A DNA stretch of 64,000 nucleotides, from positions 13,110,651 through 13,174,650 of the forward strand of contig NC_087069.1 in assembly GCF_963678635.1 (NCBI RefSeq). The letters run 5' to 3'. Both the position numbers and the translations under genes were made by a program. Position 1 is the first letter of the stretch. Each line of letters opens with the position of its first letter. The DNA comes from Symsagittifera roscoffensis (taxonomy: Eukaryota > Xenacoelomorpha > Acoela > Convolutidae). Under the pieces are notes generated by a model. That model did not search any database, was not told where the DNA came from, and was given only the letters and a program-made list of their open reading frames with translations. Shown here in pieces: positions 1 to 11,540 of the stretch.

Positions 1-604
1 CGTGAAAAAGTCCGTTCACGATTTCACCAAAACACTGGAACCAGATCAGAAAGAAATCTAAGCATCGTAGATCTTTGACCAAAATAAAACTGAGAAAGCA
101 GAACACTTGTAGACAGAATCCAAGGAACCTTAATGGTGCCTGAAACACAATCTTACACTAATTTTGTGACTTAGGTTTCTGAGAAAATTTAATACAGATG
201 ATATTCATTATTTCATTCGAATTAAAGCACTGAAAAACAGTTTTTTCCCCGACCGAGTTAGCGACTTATAGTGAAACTTTTAAAGTCGCCCCGCGTCCAA
301 ACTCAGACCAAAATATTTATATTATCAACCGGATTTTCCGCCATGATAGTGTGGCCATGAAGTCGCGAGCGTCTGAAAAAATTTTAAAAAATTAATATAA
401 AAGTAAATTTTTGATATTTCCTATTTCAGCAAGTGGTTTTAAAAAGTTTGAGAGCATTTTTTTTCTATGCTTTTCTTGTTACCGTGTACCAGAGACGTTT
501 AAAAAACTTGCGTTGATATTGCTGCAAGAAAACATCCAATTGAATGATTCCTCTTTGCAATATTACTCCAAAAGGTATTCTATCTGAGAGCTTGTAAACT
601 CTAC
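1..604. other. No gene seen
   Basis: AT-rich DNA without a convincing reading frame or recognisable repeat. It ends where the diverged LTR of the + strand wreck begins. Confidence 0.4.
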
Positions 605-850
605 TGGAACCTGTTGAAAAAAGTTTATTCCCAAAAAATACTAACCGATCATGATTCCTGACTAGATCTTACTCTAGTTTTCTAAACCTGAAACACTAGT
701 GGTTCAGAGAAGTAAAAATAGAGATTGAAGTCAGTGGCTTTTTCTCTCCTCTAACTCCGCAAAAGACCAGTATATCGTTCGAGACTGGGAAAGATAAGAG
801 TAGGAGTAGGAATGGGTTTAGAGTAACAAGGCCACACTGAAGCTAAGTTT
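605..850 (+). repeat. Decayed 5' LTR of a + strand relative of the intact retroelement
   Basis: It starts with TGGAACCTG, the same start as the intact LTRs at 42,099 and 60,318. Landmarks occur in the same order: an actaaccgatcatgatt block, accagtat, and a gataagagtaggagtagga block. It is shorter than 408 bp, with much of the distal half deleted. The PBS-like segment follows directly, which supports the boundary. Identity is moderate, so the right border is approximate. Confidence 0.7.
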
Positions 851-1569
851 TTGGTTTGTGCCACCACCGAGTCTCGAGCAGACCTACAACTAAATCTGTT
901 CTAGCAACAATTAAAAAGTTCAGAGAAAAAGTTAATTAGTCTTATACAGCCCTGTCAAAACTCAACACGAACCTCCATCAAAAATGCAACGAAAACCAAA
1001 TCTTTATCGCAGAGCAAAAAGTAAACAGAAACACCGAAAACGACAAAAATTGAACACAAACAGAAGGTGCCTTAAAATATAACTATACTAACTGCACAAA
1101 CTGAGTCCTAAAATCAAATCATAAAACTCACAGTCGACAAATAGCTTATTAAACTAACTGTAATAAAGCCCCATCAAAACCGACTAAACTTCAATTTAAC
1201 TCATCTAATTCAAAGCTTCAAAACTGCAGAAAGCCTTCTAAAAAATTCTTTTCATTTTTTCAAAAAAAATACAAACAACTAAAAAACAAATAGAGCAATA
1301 TTCAAACCTAATTGCCATTGGACATTAGCGTTCATGGACTGCTTATTCTTACTTTGATTTTTTGCTCTAAAACGTTCAACGTATTTCATTCAACTTACTA
1401 TTTTAAAATCTAACCTAATTTGAAATGCAAGTTCATCAAGGTTTCTCTTAGGATCTTTCACTGTACGTTCAAATAGTAAAGCCATCAAGGCTTCTCCTTC
1501 TTTCTTTGATTTTTGAAAAGTTTCTTTTATTTCATTTTCAAAAGAAATCATCAAGGTTCTCCTTGAATC
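851..1569 (+). promoter_or_regulatory. Decayed leader with PBS-like segment and three CAAGG hairpins
   Basis: Directly after the LTR, gtctcgagcagacc matches gtctcgaacaagacc behind the intact LTR (42,529 on). Three hairpin-type segments with TCATCAAGG then a CCTT-type partner lie at 1,431-1,455, 1,481-1,500 and 1,546-1,569. They correspond to the two identical hairpins of the intact leader (43,157 and 43,217). Retention of this element through heavy decay points to a functional RNA structure such as a packaging or dimer signal; that role is inferred. Confidence 0.6.
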
Positions 1570-2990
1570 TATCTTTATAATATCATCATTCCATTAAAAA
1601 AAACCGTGTTCAAGTGTCAGTCTAAATTCCCTCGACTCATCCAACCGCCACTATTCATTTAAATGGGGACAAAATTTTTCTTTCCGAAATCATCAATTTG
1701 GATTTAAGTATCGCAATGACAATTTCAAATGACGTTTTTGAAGAATCGCGATGAAACTTTCTGCGATGAAATTTTCAGTTGACGTCTTAAATTTAAACAA
1801 AAATATATATATATCAAACGCAAATAGCAGAAAAACAAGGCTTTAAAGGACAGAGTCTGTATTTTCATCACAAAAAATCATTAGAAACGAAAAAACCAAT
1901 ATCACCATCCTCCAAAAAGAAATAATATTTTATGGTAAAATTAGACGCTTTTTCACTCTAGATAGCTTTAAGCCAGTATCCCCCGGCAACGCTCATTTTG
2001 CGTATAGAACACTCTATGAACACTGTATGCCTAGATTTGGATTAACAGAAATCCTTATAACAGATAATGGCACTGAATATAAAGAACAAAATTTGGACCA
2101 TTTGCCAGTTTTTGCTACTTCAAACACAAACCAAGAGTTTCACAAGCTCTATTAATTAAGGTACTTGGTGCATGTATGAATTGATCTTTTCAGAAGTTTT
2201 CAAAATGTAATGCAAACGGAAATGACAAAAGTACACAGAATGGTGAACAGATGTTAAATTATTCTCAAAGCATACATTTCACAAAAAACCACAACCTTTG
2301 ATTAATCGCCATAACAAATTGTTTTCATCCAAACAACCCGTAAACCAAAGTTTTCCCCACGAAATTTATCCAAAAAAACACAACCATATTGCAAACCAAT
2401 AAACGATTCAGTTTTATTATAATTTATCACCTCATACACACGATGACAGTCTTGATCTCTCCCATCACCCACACTTTTTGAGATTAGACACTTGTGGTCA
2501 TGCTGAAAGAATTTAAGTAGAATTATAAAACCAAAAGAAATATACCAAAAATAGCGAAACCGTTTTGAAGACGAAAAGTTTTCAATCACAAATCAACTCG
2601 CGATTCACACCAACTTCAGACTTAGAAATCGGAACAAAAGACTCAATCATAATTTCCTAATTCGTGAAGAAATATAAAAAAAACAACCACTCCGAATAGG
2701 ACCTAACCAATATGTTGACACACCAAAATGATGTTATAAAAAAATTTTCATTGAAAAACAATATCTTTATAAAAATATCTCAGAAAATCTCCTAAAGAAC
2801 TGAAACACCTACACTCTTTCATTAGACTTCACAGCACTCAGTCATCATCGGAAACAATTAAAAGAAAAGGTCGCAAAAAATCAATAATATCACAACACCA
2901 AAAAAAAAAAAATCACAATACTAAACGACAACACCCATTGGTAGACAAAAAAAACGTAAGTAACACGACAAACATTCAATCAGAAAAAAA
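1570..2990 (+). pseudogene. Integrase remnant, copy 1 (Ty3/Gypsy-like pol)
   Basis: Nucleotide alignment to the intact integrase (about 50,880-52,350) is clear although no long frame survives. The stretch around 2,010-2,080 matches the segment encoding the second catalytic Asp (TDNGTE) of the intact protein, and 1,840-1,990 matches the first-Asp region. About 2,690-2,790 matches the GPY domain, and 2,810-2,950 the basic gag-pol tail. The start is abrupt: the leader is joined straight to the region just before the integrase, so gag, protease and RT are deleted. Many stops and indels; not functional. Confidence 0.8.
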
Positions 2991-4180
2991 AGGAAATGAA
3001 AAACTGTTCTATAACAACGACTGATGCACAGGGATTACAACCATTTAAACCCCAAAATTACAATTAAATCACACTTTTTATCGTAGCTCAGAAAACAATA
3101 GCGAAACCGAAAAAACCTTACTGATTAAATCATTAAATCCGAAATTGAATTTGAAACCCATGTTCAATCTTATTAATATCAAAATAATGGATCCGATTAA
3201 AACGCCAATAACCTCGAGAAATTTCAAATAGTTGATACATCATATTTCCCATATCCGATAACGTCTCATAAAAGCTTCACTAGTTATACAAAATTGTGAA
3301 ATTTTAAGAAAAACAACTAGCCGAACAAAAGCAGCTATACACAAAAAACAACAAAGATAAAGTAACTCATTGCTGCCACTTTTTTTCAAAGTTCACAAGA
3401 TCACTTATATTTCGCAACCTCCTGACCTAGAAACAGCTTTTCGAAATGACTCAGATGCAGAATCGAATTATAGACAAATGATTTGAATTTCAAACACCTA
3501 ATGATGATACCCCAATTAATACTCCAACCATGATACTCAAAATTACAATAAAAATAGCAAACGAGAAAGTATAGTTTCTTAAAACTATGGAAAATTCTAA
3601 GGTCAACTGCTGCCAACAAAAACAATCGAAAACAATCGAAAATCATAATTATAGACAAATGATTTGAATTTCAAACACCTAATGATGATACTCCAATTGA
3701 TACTCCAACCATGATACTCCAAATTACAAAAAAATAGCAAACGAGAAAGTATAGTTTCTTAAAACTATGGAAAATTCTAAGTTCAACTGATACCAACAAA
3801 AACAATCGAAAACTATAAACTTTTAAGTAAAATTTCTAATTATGTTTTTCCAATAAAGACAAAGAACAAACAGATCACTTTAGGAGCTCAGTTTGTTAGC
3901 AAATTTATAAAATCAGTTATTGTGTTAACTAGTATTTTACAAATAAAAGAAAAACTAACACACAAAAAAAACTTCATTAACGTTTTTCCCAAAGCTTCAA
4001 AAATCAACTACCTTTTTTTAAAGATTTTACCACATTTTCAATGAAGAAACTATATTAAATACATTGAAAACAAAAATTGTAACAACAATAGAAAAATGCA
4101 GAAAAAAAACAAAGACACCTTTGAACTAAACGTATAGTACAATGTACCATACATGATAGCATTTCTTTTGGGACTTCTAG
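2991..4180 (+). other. Decayed DNA with a tandem duplication
   Basis: A-rich plus-strand DNA of the same style as the pol wreck, but too decayed to align with confidence to a given part of the intact element. It contains a ~180-bp direct duplication (3,468-3,822). No credible gene. Confidence 0.4.
3468..3822. repeat. Tandem duplication, period about 182 bp, two units
   Basis: Both units carry the segments agacaaatgatttgaatttc, cctaatgatgatac and gcaaacgagaaagtatag in order, with few differences. This is a recent local duplication inside older decayed DNA. Confidence 0.85.
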
Positions 4181-5040
4181 TTTAATGTGAATGAAACATC
4201 ACAAAAGAAAATATTTCACCAGCAAACAAAGACCAACAAAGATAGTGGTCGTTATAGTGGTGAATCGGATTTTTATTGGACCATAATCTACCAGGCGTTC
4301 ACCAGCATTAAGTTGCTTGCGTTAGAGTTGCTGCAAAATAGGAAAGAGAGATCGGCAATTAACACGTGCAATGAGTTTAGAAGTAGGGAGCTAGCTGACA
4401 TTAAAAGTATAGTTCCAGAATCGAAAAATTTTGGTTAATTAAAAAACATTTCAAATAACTTACATTAGAGCTAGGGTATTTTTGCAGGCTAATTTTTGAT
4501 AAAAAGCTGCCTTTGTCTGCTGCTTCGGTAGTTTTTTGAAAAGCAATGTGTGCAGTATTGGTTACCTTTAAAGTGATGAGTAAATGTCTGTTTTTATGGA
4601 CCCCTTTTACCATTTCATTACTTTCAGCCATTTATCATTTCGAATGCTACTTTTTCTAGAGAAACTGTCGGAAGTGCGCAAGCGGAAATGGAGTAAGGCA
4701 GCTGAAGGTTTTTGAAATTTTGTGTCAAGGAAAACTGGTGAAGTGGCCACAAATATTCTAAGTGTGCCGTCATTTTGGAAACAACCTAATATTGATAATC
4801 GTCCAAACATCAAAAATAGTTCGGCAGGTTTGTCATTGACTAAAGTTGAGAAAACAAGTTTGACAAAATATGCACCGATGAAAGCTTTGATGAGAGCAGT
4901 TCAAAATGTCTCTTATTTTTTGGCGAATCAGATGCAAGCAGTTCATAGAGAAAGTCGCATTCTTATTACTTAAATAACATGCAAATTGTTCTCGGTGCAG
5001 CCAGGAATAAAAATCTAATCCTGGCTCTTAGTTCAGATTA
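4181..5040 (+). other. Unassigned coding-like island, possibly exon remains
   Basis: Base composition is less A-rich than on both sides. Two open stretches (about 4,187-4,438 and 4,722-4,973, each 83 codons) share the + strand and lack in-frame ATG starts at their 5' ends. Candidate splice acceptors lie at 4,482-4,483 (tttttgcag) and about 4,627 (attactttcag). The second stretch reads as an ordinary hydrophilic helix-rich protein. I do not recognise either. It may be a host gene fragment between two retroelement pieces, or a captured fragment. Confidence 0.3.
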
Positions 5041-5284
5041 CGTGAAATCAAAAACAGACTAGACGTGACTGAAGGTAAATCCAACGGAGAATCTATGATG
5101 AAAATTTTGGAATACTCGCAGGTTACAGGTAAACATAACTTTACGATAGACTCATGTTCTCAAATATCAAAAACAAAAGACAGATGAGCAGCCACAGATG
5201 AATCACACTTTTCCTAACCCGAATTAAAATTTTGGGAAAGAAAATATCTTGAAAGAAAAACCAAATAATTTCGATATCTAGAAT

Positions 5285-7040
5285 AAATGCAATTTTGAAA
5301 TAAAAACCACCATCAGTACAAAAAAACGCAAGAACATTTTAACATTTCAAACTTTCTAAATAACTGTGTATACAAGTTACAACTATTTTCCAGACAGAAC
5401 TACAACATCCATTGCCAAACACTTAATTTTGAATGGATAAATCAACTCCAACAAAGATTCGACGAAAATAAGAAACATTTTACTGAACAAACATCCAATA
5501 GCGTTTTTGACACAAATCTAATTTAATGATGTATCTGATGGCTCCAATTATGGAAGAGGCGCAACAGTCTTATCATGCAAACTAAACTAAAATGAACCTC
5601 ATATCCTCAATTTCACGAACACTCATATAAGAAGAATTAAGACTCTCGACATCAATGAGAGAATGTAGAGCTATAATATACACACTTTCAGAATATGAGT
5701 TCTAATTATTAGGTTCGAAACAACCAACAATCGTATTAACCTACCAGAATCCCATGAAGTTTACCTCTTTATACAAAAATCTAGTCCAAATCATAAAGTA
5801 TACAGATTTTAACTGATCTCAGTGAAGTTCAAAAAACTTCATAATGTTCGGACAAGGTGAAAAGTGCACTTCAAGACACACTAAGTAGAAAACACCACCA
5901 AAAATTTATCACAAAGTAAACTACGCTTGAATTTCCACAGAAGAAAACTTTTTTGGTTTAAAAGACAAAACGTCGTCAGGATTAGAATGAAATCATGCAG
6001 TGAAAATTGATTCAGATACAAAACACATAACTAGTTTTATAAGATACAACAAGAGATATATGACACAACAAACCTTTAGGGACCATTAGATACTGATAAA
6101 AAAAAACTTGATTACTGAAGCTTTCAATATTAAAGACCCCGTCGAAAAAATTCCCAGAAACAAAGCAATTGTTTACCAAGTAAACTCCAATTGACAAATA
6201 AATTATTTCAAAAAATCAAAATTTAGACCCAGTTCTCAGACAAACAATATCATGACACAAAGACAAAACAACAAAAATTAAAGCTGATATCATTATAGTA
6301 GAAACTATAGCCCTTCTACGGTTTTTCAGAAACTTCGAAAATACCTCAATTAATGATACCAGACATACTTTATAATATCATCATTCCATTAAAAAAAACC
6401 GAGTTCAAGTTTCAGTCTAAATTCCCTCGACTCATCCAACCGCCACTATTCATTCAAATGGGGACAAAATTTTTCTTTCCGAAATCATCAATTTGGATTT
6501 AAGTATCGCAATGACAATTTCAAATGACGTTTTTGAAGAATCGCGATGAAACTTTCTGCGATGAAATTTTCAGTTGACGTTTTAAATTTAAACAAAAACA
6601 TATATATCAAACGCAAATAGCAGAAAAACAAGGCTTTAAAGAACAGAGTCTGTATTTTTATCACAAAAAATCATTAGAAACGAAAAAACCAATATCACCA
6701 TCCTCCAAAAAGAAATAATATTTTATGGTAAAATTAGACGCTTTTTCACTCTAGATAGCTTTAAGCCAGTATCCCCCGGCAACGCTCGTTTTGCATATAG
6801 AACACTCTATGAACACTGTATGTCTAGGTTTGGATTAACAGAAATCCTTGTAACAGATAAGGGCACTGAATATAAACAACAAAAATTAAACCATTTGCCA
6901 GTTTTTGGTATTTTAAACACAAACCAAGAGTTTCACAAGCTCTACTTATTAAGGTACTGGGTGAATGTATGAATTGATCTTTTCAGAAAATTTCAAAAAG
7001 TAATGCAAACGGAAATGACAAAAGTACACAGAATGGTGAA
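5285..7040 (+). pseudogene. RT thumb, RNase H and integrase remnant, copy 2
   Basis: Collinear with the intact pol from about 49,600 to 51,450. The 5,440-5,530 stretch matches the RT-to-RNase H junction (ACTGAACAAA...), about 5,530-5,580 the first RNase H Asp region, 6,030-6,360 the linker before the integrase, and 6,770-6,880 the integrase second-Asp region. The 6,369-7,039 part is nearly identical to 1,575-2,252, so it duplicates copy 1 rather than being an independent insertion. Frameshifts and stops throughout. Confidence 0.8.
6369..7039 (+). repeat. Direct repeat of 1,575-2,252 (integrase segment)
   Basis: About 670 bp match almost base for base, including shared frameshifts, so the duplication occurred after the copy had decayed. 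The junctions lie inside pol, not at LTRs. Confidence 0.9.
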
Positions 7041-7765
7041 AATGCAATTTTGAAATAAAAACCACCATCATTACAAAAAAAACGCAAGAACATTTTGACC
7101 TTTCAAACTTTCTAAATAACTGTGTATACAAGTTACAACTATTTTTCAGACAGAACTACAACATCCATTGCCAAACACTTAATTTTGAATGGATAAATCA
7201 ACTCCAACAAAGATTTGACGAAAATAAGAAACATTTTACTGAACAAACATCCATTAACGTTTTTGACACAAATCTAATTTAATGATATATCTGATGGCTC
7301 CAATTCAATTATGGAAGAGGCGCAACAGTCTTATCATGCAAACTAAACTAAAATGAACCTCATATCCCCAAATTCACGAACACTCATATAAGAAGAATTA
7401 AGACTCTCGACATCAATGAGAGAAAGTAGAGCTATAATATACACACTTTCAGAATATGAGTTCTAATTATTAGGTTCGAAACAACCAACAATCGTATTAA
7501 CCTACCAGAATCCCATGAAGTTTACCTCTTTATACAAAAATCTAGTCCAAATCATAAAGTATACAGATTTTAACTGATCTCAGTGAAGTTCAAAAAACTT
7601 CATAATGTTCGGACAAGGTGAAAAGTGCACTTCAAGACACACTAAGTAGAAAACACCACCAAAAAATAATCACAAAGAAAACTACGCTTGAATTTCCACA
7701 GAAGAAGTTTTTTTTGGTTTAAAAGACAAAACGTCATCAGGATTAGAATGAAATTATGCAATAAA
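7040..7765 (+). pseudogene. RT thumb-RNase H remnant, copy 3
   Basis: Nearly identical to 5,285-5,990 including its decay lesions. The homology ends near 7,765 at an abrupt change to unrelated DNA. Together with the repeat at 6,369 this forms a head-to-tail partial amplification of one dead pol fragment. Confidence 0.85.
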
Positions 7766-7799
7766 GTTTTCGTTTCAGTTTCGGTTACCCGCGTCGAAA

Positions 7800-8012
7800 T
7801 TTTTCACACAATTTGAAGCAAGATCTGAGCGATTTGAGCGGTTTTTTTAGATGATTGCGCTCAAAATGTTTCTTGACAATGAGCGGTTTGAGGGATTTTT
7901 GAGCCGTTTATTTATAAAAACCGCTCAAAAATTGCGCAAGATTTTAACGGTTTCTGAGCGGTTTTTAAAGCAAGATTTCAGCAATTTGAGCGTTTTTTCC
8001 AAAAATGGTTAA
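7800..8012. repeat. Cluster of GAGCGGTTTTT-type repeats, partly inverted
   Basis: At least five variants of GAGCGGTTTTT or its complement AAAAACCGCTC occur in ~200 bp, separated by T-rich spacers and gcgctcaaa-type variants. Both orientations are present, so the strand can fold. No coding potential. Confidence 0.7.
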
Positions 8013-9135
8013 AATTATAAAAACAGTATAAAAATACGATAATTGCCTAAAAGTATAAAAAAAGTCTAGCTCCATTTTTTTCTTGCTGAAAACTGCGCTC
8101 AGAAGCTTTTATAAACCTTTTTGCTTTGGATTGGAAATTTTCGTTGAATTAACCGAGAGCTATAGCACAAAACTAGAGTAACGTATCATCTCAATGGTGA
8201 CTTTTTCCAAACATGTGCACCAATATACTTGCAAAATAATAATATAGATTTCAGATTGACAAAAATAGGTTTGACTAATCAAACAATGACAAATTGTGAG
8301 CAAATGCCAATCAAAATTGTTCATCGAATTTAAAAATGGTTTTGGGGAAAAAACTGCACAATGAAAGCGAAAGTGAATCAAGAAAAAATATATAGCGATA
8401 ATAAAATAATCAAAATAAAAGTTCTCATTTTTTATTGTACCTCAATTATGGGTATCGCTGCAAATATATTGCGTTTTCGGTCCAGGAAAGTATAAGCATC
8501 ATCAGTATAAAACCAAGAATGTATCTCCGAATCATAATAATATGTCCAATACATAATTTCTGACAAACTGAAGACCCTGGATTTTTTTCAAATCTGTTTT
8601 TTTCCTCTTCTGAATAGTGTAGAACAATCCCAAACAAGTCAGAAAATAACTAATTAACCAGATGAACCTATCGGCAGTAATAATTAGAAAAGCATTCTAG
8701 AAAAACATCAGGCAAGAAAAAAACTTGCAATTATTGATGTCAGAGAACAGTCTATAAATTTGAAAGTGAAGGGAATTTAATGACTTTTCTTTACTGGTTT
8801 TTAAGCAGATCAACCTTCTAGCATAAAGAGTGAAAACTGACTCATTTTTCAGACAAAAGTAACAAAAATGGCGCAATACTAATGCTTAACGCTTAGTCTT
8901 GGGATGAATTTTCCTAATGGGAGAGCTGTACCGCAACTGTGATCTGAAAGTTCTATCAACATCAAAAATACATATTAAAATTAGCAGCAACGTTTTGACT
9001 CATGTAAAAAAAATCATGTGGTTGATAATTGGCATTGCGTCGTATGAAAAGTGCAGTGTGACTTGTCCATTTGGTTTTTAAGCCTGCTAAAAAACTAGTC
9101 TGCTCGGAAACTGGTCTGATTTAAAAAAAGGCTAG
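8013..9135. other. No gene seen
   Basis: AT-rich DNA. The short frames on either strand have no recognisable content and no splice context worth reporting. Confidence 0.4.
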
Positions 9136-9154
9136 TGCCATCAATCACCAATCA

Positions 9155-9240
9155 TCAGTCATGCAGATCCAATTATTTACGAGCTAACTAATTAACGCTT
9201 TGAAAAAATTTGCATCGATAATTGGATCGCAATGACTGAC
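9155..9240. repeat. Short imperfect inverted repeat
   Basis: The arm agtcatgcagatccaattat (about 9,158) faces ataattggatcgcaatgact (about 9,217) across ~40 bp. This is the size and shape of a small foldback element or MITE remnant. Confidence 0.6.
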
Positions 9241-9583
9241 AGTTGTTGTTTAAAATCAAACCATTGACTTTTTGTCACTGTTAAAAATGACATGTATATA
9301 GTTTCTGAAACTATGAGACAGAGCATTTTGAGCAAAATTGTTTAAAAACAGAATGGACCATTCGTACGGAAGCTGTTTTTCTAGATAGAATTTCGATGTA
9401 GATCAGGTCAAAAAAAAGACTTTTCTAGGTACGGGCATAAACTGAAAAACAACATTTCATGCAAAAAATTGAGCTTCTGTAGTATTCATAAAATTGGTTC
9501 AAAATCGCCGGTTTATGAGAATGGCACGCTTTGACAATTCTCGGCAATGAAAGACGCTAAAATTTCATCTAAAAATGCGATTG

Positions 9584-9972
9584 TGAGTTCAAGTCCGGGG
9601 TAGCTTTCTCATGGGGTAATTTTGGATAAGGTACACCAACTGTTCGTCACGTTAACTTATTTTCGGCCGGATAAGTTCGTGCAATTTCTTAGTCTAATAT
9701 CAATCCTAATCTTGCTCCATTATTTGCTAGTCCTAATAAATCTAGTATATACTGGTTTTGTTGCGAGGGTTAGAATAAAAAAAGAGCAACTAAGTGCTAA
9801 GTTAAATTTATCATTTTGTGGCTGAAACCATAAATAGTTTCAGCCTTACAATTCATTGTAAGTTTTATTCATGGATCATGATTGGTTAGTTCTAAGTAAT
9901 TTACAGAGGTAATCATATATAATTGAATGACTATAATTGAAATTAACAAAAACTGGTTTTGAACTGGTTCCA
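9584..9972 (-). repeat. 3' LTR of the - strand decayed retroelement
   Basis: The reverse complement aligns to the intact 408-bp LTR from end to end. Shared landmarks: ttattttcggccggat near 9,657, ggtacaccaactgttcgtcacg near 9,630 and gatcatgattggtta near 9,875. The inner edge reads ggttcca, the complement of the TGGAACC start. Just outside, tccatctgggg matches the sequence before the intact 3' LTR, so both ends are identifiable. Length is about 389 bp, with moderate divergence. Confidence 0.85.
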
Positions 9973-11540
9973 TCCATCTGGGGCTTAGAAAGTTTTCAAG
10001 TTTTTAAACTTTTCTGGTCATCGGTGGATAAAACTCTTTATTTCTTCTTTGATTGGATTCTTTGAAAGGAGTGAAGAGAGCAGAGAAACAGCTGCTCATA
10101 ATGTGACCTATTATATGCACATTCATAACCGCACCATATTAGTGAGTCCTGTTTTAGTTATGATCTTTGGTAATTAATTTCGCAAAAGCGTTTTCATTAG
10201 TTCGGTTATTTTAAAAAGTTGCCCACATGAGAGCTAATCTTAGCCAAACTTGAGGGTAGTAGTCTACTACTGGTGAGCCAATGTACTTCAATCGACGTGA
10301 ACTGGATGGTGAGGCCTGAGGAGAGTGTACTTTTTACCGTCTCTTTGAAAAGATTCTCTTTTTATTAGGAGCTTTTTTTTTAGTTTGTAGTTGTTTCCTT
10401 ATTTCAAAATTGCGAAACTTATTCGTTTTTGGTGGTAATTTTTAAGTGTTTTTTTTGTTTCTTGTGTTCTCAAAAAATGATCCAGTTTTATTCTGGTTTG
10501 GGTAATGTGAGACTTCCCTGTGTATGTAGTTGGTTTGGTGGTGTTAATAATCTGCATTTTTAGTTTAAGTTTAGCTTAAATTCCTTCCAACCGGGTTAAC
10601 GGAAAAATTACAACGCGTGAAAGCAAGTTAGAGTTGTCCTCAACTAGTTCGTGAAGCTAGAAATTGAGTTGAAAACAAATTGACAGTGGCGAGTTACTCT
10701 GGGTTGTGCGGACAGAGTGCGTGAAAGGTGGGTGAGTCAAGCAAAAATTAAGAAATTTAGCATAATTAAAAAGTTAGAGTAGCTCTTAAATTGCTCAATT
10801 TTGTTTCAGTTCTTTGTATAGATAACTTGCAAAATATATTTTTTTTATTTTATTGCCTTGTATTAATTTTATTGCACTTATAACAATCATAGCACATGAG
10901 TAGCATTAAAAAAATTTTTTCTAAAATTACTTTTTTTTCAACTTTTTAAGTGTTTTCTGAAAAATTGGCGGTAAAATTCAAAACGAAATGGGGAAACACA
11001 TAGGTAAAAACGGTGGGTGAAATTTTGAGAATTAGTTTTTGGTATTTATAAAATCATACTTACGGGGTGACAAACATTGGAATGAGATTTTGCAAAAGGC
11101 CAAACGGCCAAAAGGCGTATAAAAGGCCAACAAATTTCCTGTGTGCGGTTTGAAGCTTCGCTTATATTAGATGTAGCTGATTCTCAGGTTCAAGAGGATT
11201 GAGTTTTTTGACGAGGAGTGAGTGGATTGTTAGTGTCGTGGAATTGATGTTGATTGTTAATGAAATTGTCAAGATCATGCTCCAGGTGGTCAGCAGTCAT
11301 GAGATTAGGTACATAGGAGAGATGAATGGAAAGAGGAGAAAGAAAGTGCGAAGAGGTGGGAATGGAGTTTACTACAAGGGTGGGGGAAATATTGGTTTAA
11401 ATTATGCTTAGAAAAATAGTGGGGCTTGGCTTGTAATCTAAAAACTCATCGTGTGTAATTTGCCGGATTATTAAAAGTGGAGTTAGTGTCAAAAACGGTT
11501 TGAATTGAGTCATCAGGATTCATGTGTGTTGAGTTAGAAA
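9973..11540 (-). other. Decayed 3' non-coding region of the - strand element
   Basis: This corresponds in position to the 597-aa ORF plus 3' non-coding part of the intact element (57,176-60,317) but is much shorter, so most of that ORF is deleted or unrecognisable here. A palindrome at 10,581-10,606 matches one at 59,465-59,491. The 70-codon + strand frame near 11,199 is not supported as a gene. Confidence 0.5.
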
